From assembly GCA_964247055.1 (NCBI GenBank), contig OZ176059.1:1550001-1614000 (forward strand): a DNA stretch of 64,000 nt, in the 5' to 3' direction. The translations under genes and the position numbers were made by a program. Positions within the stretch are counted from its first letter, which is position 1; each line of letters starts with the position of its first letter. This stretch comes from Paragordius varius. Taxonomy: Eukaryota; Nematomorpha. Positions 37,931 to 49,399 of this stretch are shown one piece after another. Below the pieces are notes generated by a model. It was not told the origin of the DNA, did not search any database, and worked only from the letters and a program-made list of their open reading frames with translations.

Positions 37931-40900
37931 TTCGTTTTTTTAGCTACAAATTCCAAATTTTTATCCATACATTCAACGTTATCTACAACCGCACCAAAGT
38001 AATGTTACAAAGCTACTTTTATACACGGTTCAAGCTACGCATGAGATGGTCCCTCCTGAGGTATTAATTGTTTCCATTTTAATTTTAACCAAATTTTGAA
38101 ATAATTAGTTAAGAAAACAATTATATTTCACACACACACATAAAAAAGTTTATGAGTTTTCAAATAATTTATATATAATAATAATGTGATAATTTACTTT
38201 TTAATGCTATGCGATAAATTTAAATATATGAACATTTTAAGTTCACTTCAAGTTGGTCCTTAAACACTTCAAGTTGGACTTTAAAGATTTTAAATTTTGA
38301 TTCAATCATAATTTTTGCATGTAATTTTTTATTTTATTATTTTTTAACCTAATTTGCTTTATTTATAATATAAATTTATTCATTTAGAAATAAAAATATT
38401 TATTAAAAAACTACTTTTTTATTTTAAACTAATTTTTTTCCAATTTAACAAAATTAACTTTTATATGTTAATGAAAAATGTAAATAATAAAACTTATATA
38501 TTTTTTAATTAGGTGTGAAAATCTTATAAATATCCAAAATAATTTTATGAAATTAATAAATATATACGGCTTTTCAATGATTTAAAGTTGATATTGATTT
38601 AAAATTTTTTGTTAAATAATTGAAAATACGTCAGAAACAATAAAATAGATGAATGATTTACGATTTCATTGATTAACGTATCAAAACAAAAAAGCCAAAG
38701 GACCAACTTAAAGTGTTTAAGGACCAACTGAAGTGTTCAAGGACCAACTTGAAATTTTCAAGGACACGCTTGAAACGCAATTTAAAAGGTAAACGATAAA
38801 TTTTATTAGTATATCTTTTTAAAATTACACTTAATTGGCAGTGATATATGATGTTGGTGGTTTTTCCAAATATACAATTCTAATTATCCATTTGCTCTTC
38901 AAGAGTGTCCTTGAACACTTCAAGTTGGTCCTTGAACATTTCAAGTTGGTCCTTTGACTTTTTTTGTTTTTAACTTTTATGAATCAAATCGCTTATCATT
39001 CATCTATTTTATCGTTTTTATTTTATTATTATTTAACAGGGGTTTTATATCAATATCCACTTTCTGGGTTATTATTTACAATTTTTCATTGAAAACATTT
39101 AAAAGTTAATAATTTTGTTAAACTTAAAAAAAATTAGTTTGAAACTTAAATGTTTTTGAACAAAAAAATTTTATTAATGAATAAATATATAATAAATAAT
39201 AAAGAATATTAGGGTAAAAAATAATAAAATAAAAAAATACATACAAAAATCATAGTTAAATCAAAATAAAAATTATAAAGACCAACTTGAACTGTTCAAG
39301 GACACTCTTGAAGTGCAAATGGTATATTTACAATTTTTTATTGAAAACAGTAAAAGTTTAGTTTGAAACAAAAAAGTGGTTTTTGAACAAAAAATTTTAA
39401 TTTTGAATAAATAAATAAATAAAGAATATTTGGTTAAAAAATAATAAAATAAAAAAAAACATGCAAAAATCATGGTATAATTAAAATTCGAAAATTTTAA
39501 CGACCAACTTGAAGTGCAAATGGTTTGTATTACAGTAGGCATTGTAATGCTATTTATTTTACACTATAGCAGAGGGTAATTTGCAACACAGGAGTGTATG
39601 GAAAAAAGAAAGGACCTAATTGTTTTATCAACATTTTGTTGTTTTTTCCATACACTATTGTGACGCAAATTGCCCTCTACTATAGTGTGAAATAAGCAAG
39701 CAACCCTTAAGTTGCATACTGTATATTAGGCTGTTAAATAATATAATTGGTTATATATATAGAAAAAAAGGTTTTTTTTACCTTTTGATATTCATTTTTA
39801 TTTTTAATTAAAAGTAAAGAATAATCCCTATTTAATTATTAGTAATAAGGCGTTTCACAATTATTTATTCCATTTATTTGCAATATTTTTTATAAATCAA
39901 AAACTTTTGATTAATTTTTCGACTTTAAAAGACATTTTATATCTTAAACAAAAAATTTTACTTTTCTCTTAAAGAAATTCCTTACAGTTATAGATTTTAT
40001 AATATATATTATAGACGCTCAAACCTATAGTTATGTGTATAGCTAATAATTTTATAACGGAAAAAAATTCGGGGGAAGTTATAACAGTTGGTCTTAACGC
40101 TATCCGTGAATTGTGTAATCGAAACGCATTAGTTATGGATAAGGATTTACTCAATGATTTGGAGATGTATAAAACATACAAGTAAGTTTTTTTAGGCATT
40201 TTATTTGATTATAATAATATATTATAAATGGTGTTTTAATCTAAATGAGAAATAAAATAAATATTCATTATTTTTTGATTTGATATTTGATTGCTTATTT
40301 TTGTAAATACTAATGATTTCTTAAAACTCAACGTTTTGAACATGATACAAATCATACATAAAATTATCGTTTTCTACCCTTTAAATTATATTTTTCACAA
40401 TATCCAATCAAATAGAGGCTTACATAAAAAATATTGTTTAAAATATGCATTTTTTCACGCCTCTGATTTATAAATAATAAATTTAAAATATTTACCAGTA
40501 GTCTAGAGAGTAGTAACTGATTAAAAATATCACGAGTCAAAAGCTTTCAATATCTTGTCACGAAAAATAAGTTTAATGGCATAAAAATTAAATTTAGGTA
40601 TCGTCTTAGTCATTGTATCCATATAGAAGCTGCTTGTAATATTTGCGATCTTGCCAGGCGTTATCATTAATGTTGACGACACTTAACTCATTATTTATTG
40701 TTTTTTCTCCCAGTTAAAAGTTGGTCTACCCCTGCGATTGTTACCTTCGGGATGTACGGATACAATTTTATTTGTCAATTGATTGTTCTGGAGCACGTTT
40801 GATGTGTCCGAAATATCTAAGCCTATTTTTTGTGTTCATAATATTTAAAGGTTTGATTTGGTACAGTTGATGCAAATTCAATTAACTTATTGGGGTCCAA

Positions 40901-43900
40901 TGAATTTAGCATCCGCTTTTCTATGTTCATTAGTTTTTTCTCGATTAAATGTGTCATTGGCCATGTCTCGCTTCCATACAGGAGTATGGGACATATGCCA
41001 AATTTGTATATCAAGCCTTTGTTTTTTGCAGATATATGTTTATTTTTGAGCACTATTTTAAGTTGATGGTATTTTACCCAAACCTGTTGGGATCTACATT
41101 GAACTGTCTGGTTTATTCCACATAGGCAATGTATGACATCGCCCAAGTATTTAAAATTATTAACAACTTCGATTTTGGCATCTGACATATAAAGGTAATT
41201 TAGAAAAGTAGGTGAGTGATTTATAACTTTATTTTTGAATTTAATGTAAAAAACTGGTTTTCTTCCTTTTTTTTCGACAGAAATAAGAATGTGGTTATGG
41301 CTTCACGTAGCCTTATAAATTTGTTTCGAACCGCTAACCCCGGGATGTTGCTTAAAGCCGATAGAGGGCGTGTTAATCGAGATTGGAAAAATGTACAGCC
41401 TGCTCCATATGGTACAGCAAATACAGTGGTAATTTTAATTTTCTATATTACTACAAACTTTTATTTAAAAGTTTAAACTTTAAAAACTTTTTTAATTTGA
41501 AATTGGAACCAATTTGAGGCGGGAAAGTTTTTTCAAAATGATTTTTTTTCAATGGTTAACTACCATGAAGGAGGATTTATTTCAATGTTTATACCATATG
41601 TGTGATTTAATTGATGACAGTTATTTCTATTTTTTAGAATTTAAACAATTTTTTTACACACACTTGAAAAGAGGTTTAATGGTACCAAAATAATAAAATT
41701 AGGATATCAAAAAGCAAAAGTTATTATATATATTTAAAATAATCACACCATTTTATAATTTTCGCCTCTAAACAATTATCTCTTAATATATTGTACACAG
41801 CTGAGAAAATCATTCATTTTATTATCTATTTAGTTTTTTTTACACAAACTATTCATTTTATTGGGGTAATTTTTATTACTCGTAGAATTATATTTATTTA
41901 AAAATTTGAGTATAATTATTACACAATAAAATGTTTTTATTTTATTTTAAACCTTAATTGTAACTTTTAAAGTTAAATTACACGGACACTTGAAAAAAGG
42001 CTAATTGTAATAAACAGCAGGCGTTTTTGATTAATATTTTTACAGTATGCATTTTAATGTCTGTTAAGTAATTTTATTGCCTGCCAAATAACATAAATGG
42101 TTTATCAAAAGCGTAAAATACTGACCCACGAAATTATTTCGTAGTACACATATGAAAGAGGATTGACGTGAGAATTAACATAGGCTTTAATTTGATGGAT
42201 ATTTTGTAATGTTAAATGAGAATATTAAAGCAATTTATGTTAACATTTGTAATATTGTTGTTACGTATTTAGATGCGGAATTTTGTGGGTTTTTATCTTT
42301 GATAAATTAATAAATAGTAAAATACGTATTTTAAGATATTTTATGTTTATTATTCCTAAATTTAATAATAAATATTTTTAAACATGCTAAATACCTGTAT
42401 TAATTAATCTTGGTATTATAATTTTATATAGTTGTTATTACTAATTAAAAAAACACAGGTAAATATATATTTGTGAAAATTTAAGTAGATTTTTGTCTTT
42501 TATGTTTTGCATTATTTTTATCAGGTAAAAATTGCGGTTTTTAATAAATTTCCTAAAAATTTAGTTTTTTTTTGTTTTTTAGGTTTTGCATTGTTAGTTG
42601 TAATTAATTACTACATATTTTGGACATTATAATAAATAGAGGTAAAAATTGCGGTTTTTAATAAATTTACTAAAAATTTAGTTTTTTAGGTTTTGCATTG
42701 TTAATTGTTAACTACTACATATTTTGGACATTTTAATAATTACAGGTAAAAATTGCGGTTTTTAACAAATTTAGTAAAAATTTTGTTTTTTTGCTTTTTT
42801 AGGTTTTGCAAATTGTAATTAACTACTACATATTTTGGACATTTTAATAATTACAGGTAAAAATTGCGGTTTTTAACAAATTCAGTAAAAATTTAGTTTT
42901 TTTTGTTTTTTTAGGTTTTGCATTGTTAATTGTAACTAACTACTGCATATTTTGGACATTTTAATAATTACAGGTAAAAATTGCGGTTTTTAACAAATTC
43001 AGTAAAAATTTAGTTTTTTTTTGTTTTTTTAGGTTTTGCATTGTTAATTGTAACTAACTACTACATATTTTGGACATTATAATAAATAGAGGTAAAAATT
43101 GCGGTTTTTAATAAATTTACTAAAAATTTAGTTTTTTAGGTTTTGCATTGTTAATTGTAATTAACTACTACATATTTTGGAAATTTTAATAAATACAGGT
43201 GAAAATGGCGGTTTTTAACAAATTTCAAATGTAACATTTTTTGTATCTTGTATCATTGTTATTTAATTAATTACTAAATATTTTGGACATTTAAAAAACT
43301 TGTGTAAATGGCGGTTTTTATTAAATTAGTAAATTTTATTTTTTGTTCAACCTTGCTAATTTATTTATCACTATATATTTGTGATACATTGATATATACA
43401 GGTAAAAATTACTATGACTTGCGGTTTTTTGAATTTTTTAAAATATTTTTTTTCTATTGATAACTTATATAATAAATATAGTTAACATATCTGAGTAGGT
43501 AAAAATGCATGTTACGGTTTTATGTTTGACATTTTATTTTCCATCAACTATTTATATTTTAACAAACAACTTATGTCACCAAAGATTGAAAATAAGATCA
43601 AGATATATAAAACATCTTTTAAAGTATCTGAATATCGCCAAATATAAATAAATTTATTTAAATTATAAATGTATAATTATACAAAATATTCATATTATGT
43701 TTGAAATTAACATTCTTCTTATTGATATTAATACAGGTAATTTGTTTATATAAATGATGTACGATGCGGTGTGCGTTCATGATGATATGGATTGAAGAAT
43801 AGTATAAGATGTAGATAATCCTGAAAATTTTAATCACCATCATTTTTTAGGTAGATTCTATCACCTAAAATATAAGATAATTGATATATTAGAAAATTGA

Positions 43901-46900
43901 TACCTGGATTAAATATTGGGGGAAACATTCATAGTTTGAAAGACAACTCAAAAGGTTGACTTGGCTTTTTAACAACTAAATTTGCAAAAAAATATTTTCT
44001 TCATGATAAAAAATTCAAAAATGATACTTTATGTTTTTTTCGTTCTACCATCATAAACTATAAATATGAAAATGCTTATATGATTTCACCATATCAATGA
44101 CGTCAAATAGAAAATAGAAACAAATAATTTTTTTCAAAAGCTTGGAATGCAACAGCACTCCAAAAGCAGGCAACACTAACATTGTTTGCTTTGGTGAAGA
44201 ATAATTTTTTATATTTATAGTTTAGGATGGTAAAACGAAAACGTAAAATAAGGTATCATTTTTGAATTTTTATCATGAAGAAAATATTTTTTTGCAAATT
44301 TAGTTGTTAAAAAGCCAAGTCAACCTTTTGAGTTCCCTTTCAAACTATGAATGTTTCCCCCAATATTTAATCCAGGTATCAATTTTCTAATATATCAATT
44401 ATCTTATATTTTAGGTGATAGAATCTACCTAAAAAATGATGGTGATTAAAATTTTCAGGATTATCTACATCTTATACTATTCTTCAATCCATATGATCAT
44501 CATGAACGCACACCACATCGTACATCATTTATATAAACAAATTACCTGTATTAATATCAATAAGAAGAATGTTAATTTCAAACAATGAATATTTTGTATA
44601 ATTATACATTTATAATTTAAAAAAATTTATTTATATTTGGCGATATTCAGATACTTTAAAAAAGGTTTTATATATCTTGATCTTATTTACAATCTTTGGT
44701 GACATAAGTTGTTTGTTAAAATATAAATAGTTGATGGAAAATAAAATGTCAAACATAAAACCGTAACATGCATTTTTACCTACTCAGATATGTTAACTAT
44801 ATTTATTATATAAGTTATCAATGTAAAAAAAATATTTTAAAAAATTCAAAAAACCGCAAGTCATAGTAATTTTTACCTGTATATATCAATGTATCACAAA
44901 TATATAGTGATAAATAAATTAGCAAGGTTGAACAAAAAATAAAATTTACTAATTTAATAAAAACCGCAATTTACACAAGTTTTTTAAATGTCCAAAATAT
45001 TTAGTAATTAATTAAATAACAATGATACAAGATACAAAAAATGTTACATTTGAAATTTGTTAAAAACCTCCATTTTCACCTGTATTTATTAAAATTTCCA
45101 AATATGTAGTAATTAATTACAATTAACAATATTAAATAAAAAAACAAGAAAATATTAAATTTTATTAAATATAAAAACAACCTCATTTTTTACCTTTATT
45201 AATTGAAATGTCCAAAATTAATTAATTACAATTAACAATGAAAATCCTCTAAAACAAAAAAATTAATTTTTTACTAAATTTTGTAATTATTATAATGTCC
45301 AAAATATGCAGTAGTTAGTTACAATTAACAATGCAAAACCTAAAAAAACAAAAAAAACTAAATTTTTACTGAATTTGTTAAAAACCGCAATTTTTACCTG
45401 TAATTATTAAAATGTCCAAAATATATAGTAGTTAATTACAATTAACAATGCAAAACCTAAAAAAACAAAAAAAACTAAATTTTTACTAAATTTGTTAAAA
45501 ACCGCAATTTTTACCTGTAATTATTAAAATGTCCAAAATATGTAGTAGTTAATTACAATTTGCAAAACCTAAAAAAGCAAAAAAACAAAATTTTTACTAA
45601 ATTTGTTAAAAACCGCAATTTTTACCTGTAATTATTAAAATGTCCAAAATATGTAGTAGTTAACAATTAACAATGCAAAACCTAAAAAACTAAATTTTTA
45701 GTAAATTTATTAAAAACCGCAATTTTTACCTCTATTTATTATAATGTCCAAAATATGTAGTAATTAATTACAACTAACAATGCAAAACCTAAAAAACAAA
45801 AAAAAACTAAATTTTTAGGAAATTTATTAAAAACCGCAATTTTTACCTGATAAAAATAATGCAAAACATAAAAGACAAAAATCTACTTAAATTTTCACAA
45901 ATATATATTTACCTGTGTTTTTTTAATTAGTAATAACAACTATATAAAATTATAATACCAAGATTAATTAATACAGGTATTTAGCATGTTTAAAAATATT
46001 TATTATTAAATTTAGGAATAATAAACATAAAATATCTTAAAATACGTATTTTACTATTTATTAATTTATCAAAGATAAAAACCCACAAAATTCCGCATCT
46101 AAATACGTAACAACAATATTACAAATGTTAACATAAATTGCTTTAATATTCTCATTTAACATTACAAAATATCCATCAAATTAAAGCCTATGTTAATTCT
46201 CACGTCAATCCTCTTTCATATGTGTACTACGAAATAATTTCGTGGGTCAGTATTTTACGCTTTTGATAAACCATTTATGTTATTTGGCAGGCAATAAAAT
46301 TACTTAACAGACATTAAAATGCATACTGTAGTTGCAAGCATGGCACACCATCCAGTTTGATTTCAAGATTCCTGTATAATTTATATTTAAAACTTAGCTT
46401 TTAAGTTATACATTTTTTAAAATATTTAGTATATCAAAAAATAAATGCATCTTTTAAAGTCATTTAAACGGGACTTCATTAAAGCTAATTGTAATAAACG
46501 GTGTTTTCCAAACAAAAATTAGTTGTAAGCGTACCCATCTGAGAAGAAATGGCTCACTTGAAGTTTTTTTAGCCAAAAATTTAGGTTTATCATAAAAATA
46601 TTTCGAAAACCTTAGTATAATAAAATTTAATTTTTCTATAAACATTAGTTTTTTTAGCATATTTACCTTTTTCTAAATCATTCACTTATAATTCTATGAT
46701 TTTAGAATGAAGATCCATTGGAAGGTTTCACCCAATTAGCATCGGAAAGAATGTTAACACAAGATGAATTGGATAGGATAACGCATTTAAGGAAAAAACA
46801 AAATAGCAACAACACTAATAATAGCTCTAAAGAAAATAATCAAGATTCTAACCGGGTGGAAAAAAATACAGACCAAAACTTTGAAATTGAAAGCGAAGAC

Positions 46901-49115
46901 GAAAGGTTTGGTTTTAGCTTACAATAAATTTACGGCGAAAATTATAAAGACACGTGTTTAAAAGGCTGTTTATTATAATTTAAGCTTTGATTTTTTTTTC
47001 TATAAAATACTTATCGGTTTTAGGTACCATGAAATAAGGCATAATTCTGGTCAAACGTACATTTTTTTATATTACACAATTGTAATATGGTTAAAAAAAT
47101 ATGCAAGTATGGTTTTTTGTATCATCTCAATTTTTTACTGTATTTATGAAGCTTTTAAACGTCGTCATTTCCTAAGAGGATGGTATATTTTTACTACATT
47201 TAGATGGGACTATTGTATATTCATATACAGTAATATATACCATTTACAATTCAAATTCACCCTCAAAATAAATTATCTGTTTTTGGGCTAATATAACTTA
47301 TTATCAATATGGAATTTATCTTTATGGCTTATTTTAATTACAAACAAAACTCCTTTTTTTAGAAATATGAAAAAAATATAGATAAATTAATCTTAAAAAA
47401 ATATATGATAGATTTTAGAGTGAATTTGTATTGTGTAAGGGTGAATATGAAGTGTAAATGGTATAATATGGTATTTTTATATTTAGAGAGATAAACTATA
47501 ATGTTTCAGATATGAAATAAGGCAATTAATTTAAATTTTAAAATAATTGAGCTTAAATTATGTGCGTATCCAGTTAGTTTTTATCCTGGGATATGAAACA
47601 TAGATAAATATTAGAAATGTGTTTAATAATTTAATAAAATTTATATTAGTTGAAATAATGATTATATACAATTATCATTAAATAAAAATAAAATGTTCCT
47701 GATGTTTTTTTGTGTTTTCCAAATTTAATGTAATATAATTTATAAAAAATTTGGAACTTAATTTATTTATTTTTACTTATAATAAAAAATAAATATTTAT
47801 ATTATTTATACAATTTTTTTCATAGCGACACCGATCCAATGAATGAAACCATGATTGATGATAACCAAAGCGAGGACGACAATAATAGTGATATAAATAA
47901 TTGTGACAATTCTTCCAGTTGTTTCTCAGAAGATCTTTGTTCTGAAAATAGTAGTATTGATTATAGCGAAAAAGACCACAATAATGAAATAAACTCATGC
48001 AATGATAGGTCAGAACAACAGTTCAAATTAACTTTAATAAATTCTAATGCTGAAAATGTTAGTTTAAGTTCTGACACCTCAGAATCTAACTCAGACTCAG
48101 ATGATGAAGAAAATAATGGCGGTCTCCCGACCCTTGGTGACATTGAACGCATATATAAAGTCCCTAAAATGACAAAAGAAGCTAGGATACAAGCCTTAAA
48201 GGATAGTCGACATGAAGGTAATACGATTTTGCATTTGTTTAACTTAAATTTTTATAAATTATACTCATTTTTAAAGGGTTTTTAAAAAAAATTAAAAAGT
48301 ATAAAAAATTTGTTTTATTTTGCAACGCGTTTGGGTAAATTTTTTATTATTGTTGAGAATTGATGATTGTACTGTTTATATAATTATATATGGATTTTCT
48401 TTCCTTTATTATGAGTTTTTTTTCGATAAATAGGGCTTATAAAATAATTAGCTCATACTCATTCATAATTCAATATTTTGGAAATATGTTTGTTAACTTA
48501 TCGAATATATAATAATAATAATAAAACTAAGGTTATACCCCGTATTATATGTTTACAAAAAGCATTTAAAATAATTTTATAAGTTTTAATTTTCATCTCT
48601 ATTTATGGATTTTTATTATTAATTCACACTAATGCATATCTGTTTATATTTACATAAATAAACCAGTATTAATTAGCTTGACATATACAGGGTAAAAAAC
48701 TAACTTTTAAACAGTTTATAAAAAATTGTAAAGTTACATTTTTGCATTTCATTTGTGTGTTTAAGATCGCTTCATCAAACGACGACAAATGGATCAAAAA
48801 CGTAGGAAAGATCGGAAAAAGGGTAGTAATAATAATAGTCTAGCTAATTTGCAAAGTATCAACTCCATGTCATCCGTTATAACGGGCCAACCCAATTCGA
48901 TTAAAAAGCAAAATCCATCAAGTGCGGGTGGTGGTAGAGCTATAACTAATCGTGATAAAGCCAAACGCAAACCATTCATGATGATCCGGTCCAAACTTAT
49001 GAGACGGAAAAAGCAAAAAAAACGGACCGCCGGTAGCGGAAATAATAGGGGCGGACGGAAACGCAATCAAGGTAAACACAATAAAAAACCGGCTAGAAAA
49101 GCGTTTAGAGCCTAG
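25651..49115 (+). CDS. SDAD1: SDA1 homolog, 60S ribosome biogenesis factor
   Basis: SDA1 is a nucleolar protein needed for maturation and export of the large ribosomal subunit. Exons: 25651-25791, 25833-26042, 26079-26582, 36440-36638, 37085-37188, 37944-38060, 40015-40181, 41281-41428, 46706-46905, 47826-48217, 48766-49115, plus a doubtful one at 36005-36112. All phases agree. Family stretches in order: [116 protein letters not shown], and a basic C-terminus with KPFMMIRSK. With the doubtful exon it has about 879 residues against 687 in human; Asn/Ser-rich acidic linkers add length. Introns 1 and 2 are 41 and 36 nt; later ones reach 9.9 kb and hold large transposons. The segment between TANTV and NEDPLEG is shorter than in human, so a further exon may be missed. 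Confidence 0.94.
26583..26804. other. SDAD1 intron 3, left flank
   Basis: Unique AT-rich intron sequence between the donor at 26583 and the left LTR. No feature seen. Confidence 0.5.
26805..27073 (+). repeat. Left LTR of the Ty3/gypsy element
   Basis: A 269-bp repeat ending AATCAACTTTTCA matches 34226-34492 and the inverse of 29244-29509. A possible primer-binding site (TGGTGCCGTGTTAGC) follows at about 27077. Confidence 0.88.
27096..28117 (+). pseudogene. Fossil gag and protease start, Ty3/gypsy
   Basis: The gag part (27096-27924) ends with two CCHC zinc knuckles (CSNCGYRHG..., [10 protein letters not shown]). The protease start follows, with the DTGAEVSV active-site motif at about 27960, and is cut where the inverted reverse-transcriptase block begins. 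Broken, with a few breaks. Confidence 0.85.
28117..29138 (-). pseudogene. Fossil reverse transcriptase region, Ty3/gypsy, inverted
   Basis: The translated minus strand shows [27 protein letters not shown] and the YLDD catalytic motif at about 28607-28618, then the start of the connection to RNase H. It is opposite in orientation to the gag block. Broken and truncated at both ends. Confidence 0.87.
29244..29509 (-). repeat. LTR of the left inverted arm
   Basis: The 266-bp inverse of 34226-34492, with TG...CA ends on the minus strand. Confidence 0.88.
29561..31300 (-). pseudogene. Fossil RNase H and integrase, left arm
   Basis: The integrase part (30112-30990) has the HHCC zinc-binding region ending [12 protein letters not shown], then [19 protein letters not shown] and the NGLVERV catalytic region. 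A C-terminal part (29561-30127) follows and an RNase H part (about 31000-31300) precedes it. Same family as 32435-34174. Broken, about three breaks. Confidence 0.85.
31300..32435. pseudogene. Endogenous virus-like fossil: capsid-like segment of a partiti-like RNA virus
   Basis: The centre of the inverted repeat does not look like Ty3/gypsy. The plus strand at about 31740-32040 contains a [10 protein letters not shown] motif, and the two arms carry, in mirror orientation, [14 protein letters not shown] and [10 protein letters not shown] followed by KKYCKMFN. These resemble coat proteins of partiti-like dsRNA viruses as I remember them. It joins the RNase H part of the LTR element at about 31300 and 32435. 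It is a fossil, partial and broken. Family assignment is from motif memory only. Confidence 0.55.
32435..34174 (+). pseudogene. Fossil RNase H and integrase, right arm
   Basis: A mirror copy of the left arm: RNase H ([10 protein letters not shown] at about 32583-32612), integrase (32745-33623, same HHCC and catalytic motifs) and C-terminal part (33608-34174). Broken, about three breaks. Confidence 0.85.
34226..34492 (+). repeat. LTR of the right arm
   Basis: A 267-bp LTR with TGTAAGG at its start and CTTTTCA at its end, preceded by a polypurine tract (AGGGGGAAAG) at about 34213. Confidence 0.9.
34710..34938. mobile_element. Hairpin MITE with arms of about 95 bp
   Basis: The left arm (GATGTTAGAATCGTCGTAAA onward) and the right arm (to TTTACGACGATTCTAACATC) are nearly perfect inverted repeats. 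They include CGCCATAGGCATCATCA and its inverse around a short AT-rich loop. No coding sequence. It lies just outside the LTR element, in the same SDAD1 intron. Confidence 0.85.
35200..35557. mobile_element. Foldback element family A in an SDAD1 intron
   Basis: Complete copy from TATACCATTTACAGTTC to TATTTGGTATA, with three arm repeats at the left and five at the right. Confidence 0.87.
36005..36112 (+). CDS. Possible extra SDAD1 exon
   Basis: A phase-0 segment of 36 codons with an AAG acceptor and a GTAAAA donor would encode [13 protein letters not shown] after CFSRIAN. Human SDAD1 has a hydrophobic helix ending FFLG at this point. The rest of the exon does not resemble the acidic human segment, and an AAG acceptor is suboptimal. 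It keeps the reading frame whether included or skipped. Confidence 0.4.
37311..37340. repeat. TA microsatellite
   Basis: A TA run directly precedes the M4 MITE at 37349. Confidence 0.85.
37349..37528. mobile_element. MITE family M4 in an SDAD1 intron
   Basis: It starts CAGTATGCATACTG and shares CGTATGATATAAAAC and CAACCATTTGTTG phrases with the element at 12867-13092. The right end is eroded. Confidence 0.55.
37553..37943. mobile_element. Foldback element family A followed by a long TA tract
   Basis: The arms hold one to two repeats at the left and four at the right. A (TA)n tract (37853-37928) replaces the right tip and reaches almost to the acceptor of the SDAD1 exon at 37944. Confidence 0.78.
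38225..38790. mobile_element. Foldback element family B
   Basis: Arm repeats of the CTTCAAGTTGGTCC type at the left and AAGGACCAACTT type at the right enclose the common core. The TATACC tips are eroded. Confidence 0.78.
38886..39326. mobile_element. Foldback element family B
   Basis: It starts TATCCATTTGCTCTTCAAGA and ends GAAGTGCAAATGGTATA, with the AAACTTAAATGTTTTTGAAC core segment. It abuts another partial copy. Confidence 0.8.
39327..39527. mobile_element. Partial foldback element family B
   Basis: A right half only, from the AAAAGTGGTTTTTGAACAAAA core to GACCAACTTGAAGTGCAAATGG. It looks like a tandem partial duplicate of the preceding element. Confidence 0.65.
39533..39721. mobile_element. 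MITE family M2
   Basis: A 189-bp near-palindrome beginning CAGTAGGCATTGTAATG and ending GTTGCATACTG, TA-flanked. The arms include ACACTATAGCAGAGGGCAAT and its inverse. Confidence 0.8.
40640..41188 (-). pseudogene. LINE reverse transcriptase C-terminal fragment
   Basis: The minus strand encodes FKYLGDVIH, then a [20 protein letters not shown] stretch, typical of the thumb and C-terminal part of RTE/CR1-like non-LTR reverse transcriptases. [12 protein letters not shown] follows at about 40785-40820, then decayed sequence. The 5' part, including the catalytic domain, is absent, as expected for a 5'-truncated LINE. It lies in an SDAD1 intron, antisense to the gene. Confidence 0.82.
42520..43420. 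repeat. Tandem array of about nine 105-120-bp units, left arm
   Basis: Each unit reads through AGGTAAAAATTGCGGTTTTT, a TTTAGTTTTTT stretch, AGGTTTTGCATTGTTAATTG and CTACATATTTTGGACATT. Units diverge toward the inner end. Confidence 0.85.
44960..45870. repeat. Tandem array, right arm (inverse of the left)
   Basis: The inverse units (TTAAAAACCGCAATTTTTAC, CAATGCAAAACCTAAAAAA) run in the opposite order. One or two outer units differ from the left arm, so the arrays have evolved partly on their own. Confidence 0.83.
47236..47465. mobile_element. Foldback element family A, short copy
   Basis: Complete tips (TATACCATTTACAATTC and AGTGTAAATGGTATA) but only one to two arm repeats, the shortest complete member here. 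It lies in the SDAD1 intron before 47826. Confidence 0.8.
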
Positions 49116-49399
49116 TTTCTGTGGGATTTTATGGCGATTTTACTATTATTGTTGCTTTGTTTATACGCAAATTGTTGTTTGTGAAATAAATTTCAACTTT
49201 GTTGGTTTATTACTTTACTTTTGTATATAATTTATGGGAAATATGTTGTATAGATTTTTTAAAACGTCTTATTCGAATCAAAACTCCAATATATGTAAAA
49301 AAAACTTTTTAGTTATTAAATATTTAAGTTTTTATATTTTTTATCGAAAATAAGTATTAGGTAAATAGATATAGATAAAAATTGCGTTTATCTATTTAT
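49116..49399. other. 3' flank of SDAD1
   Basis: AT-rich sequence with an AATAAA-like hexamer (GAAATAAATT at about 49180) that may serve as the poly(A) signal. Nothing else seen. Confidence 0.45.

Larger units (their letters stand above)
42043..46328. mobile_element. 4.3-kb palindromic TA-flanked transposon
   Basis: The left end (CAGTATGCATTTTAATGTC) and right end (GACATTAAAATGCATACTG) are perfect inverse copies flanked by TA. The inverted similarity continues inward for about 2 kb per arm to a central spacer at about 44070-44210. Each arm holds a tandem array. The tips match the M2 MITE family, so it is probably a giant non-autonomous relative of Tc1/mariner type. No transposase frame is visible. 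The arms differ at many single positions and small gaps, which argues against a simple assembly fold. It fills most of the 5.3-kb SDAD1 intron between 41428 and 46706. Confidence 0.88.

Noticed and set aside
42520-43420. Regular repeats that resemble a CRISPR array at first glance
   Set aside because: Units of 105-120 bp diverge along their whole length, have no constant-repeat/unique-spacer pattern, and lie within a eukaryotic transposon.
42043-46328. Palindrome as an assembly fold-back artefact
   Set aside because: The arms differ by many substitutions and gaps and by array length, and the tips are TA-flanked with a known MITE terminus. Raw reads would settle it.
47777-47998. Minus-strand open frame over SDAD1 exon 11
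   Set aside because: Antisense shadow of the acidic Asn/Asp/Ser-rich exon, which has conserved family sequence on the plus strand.
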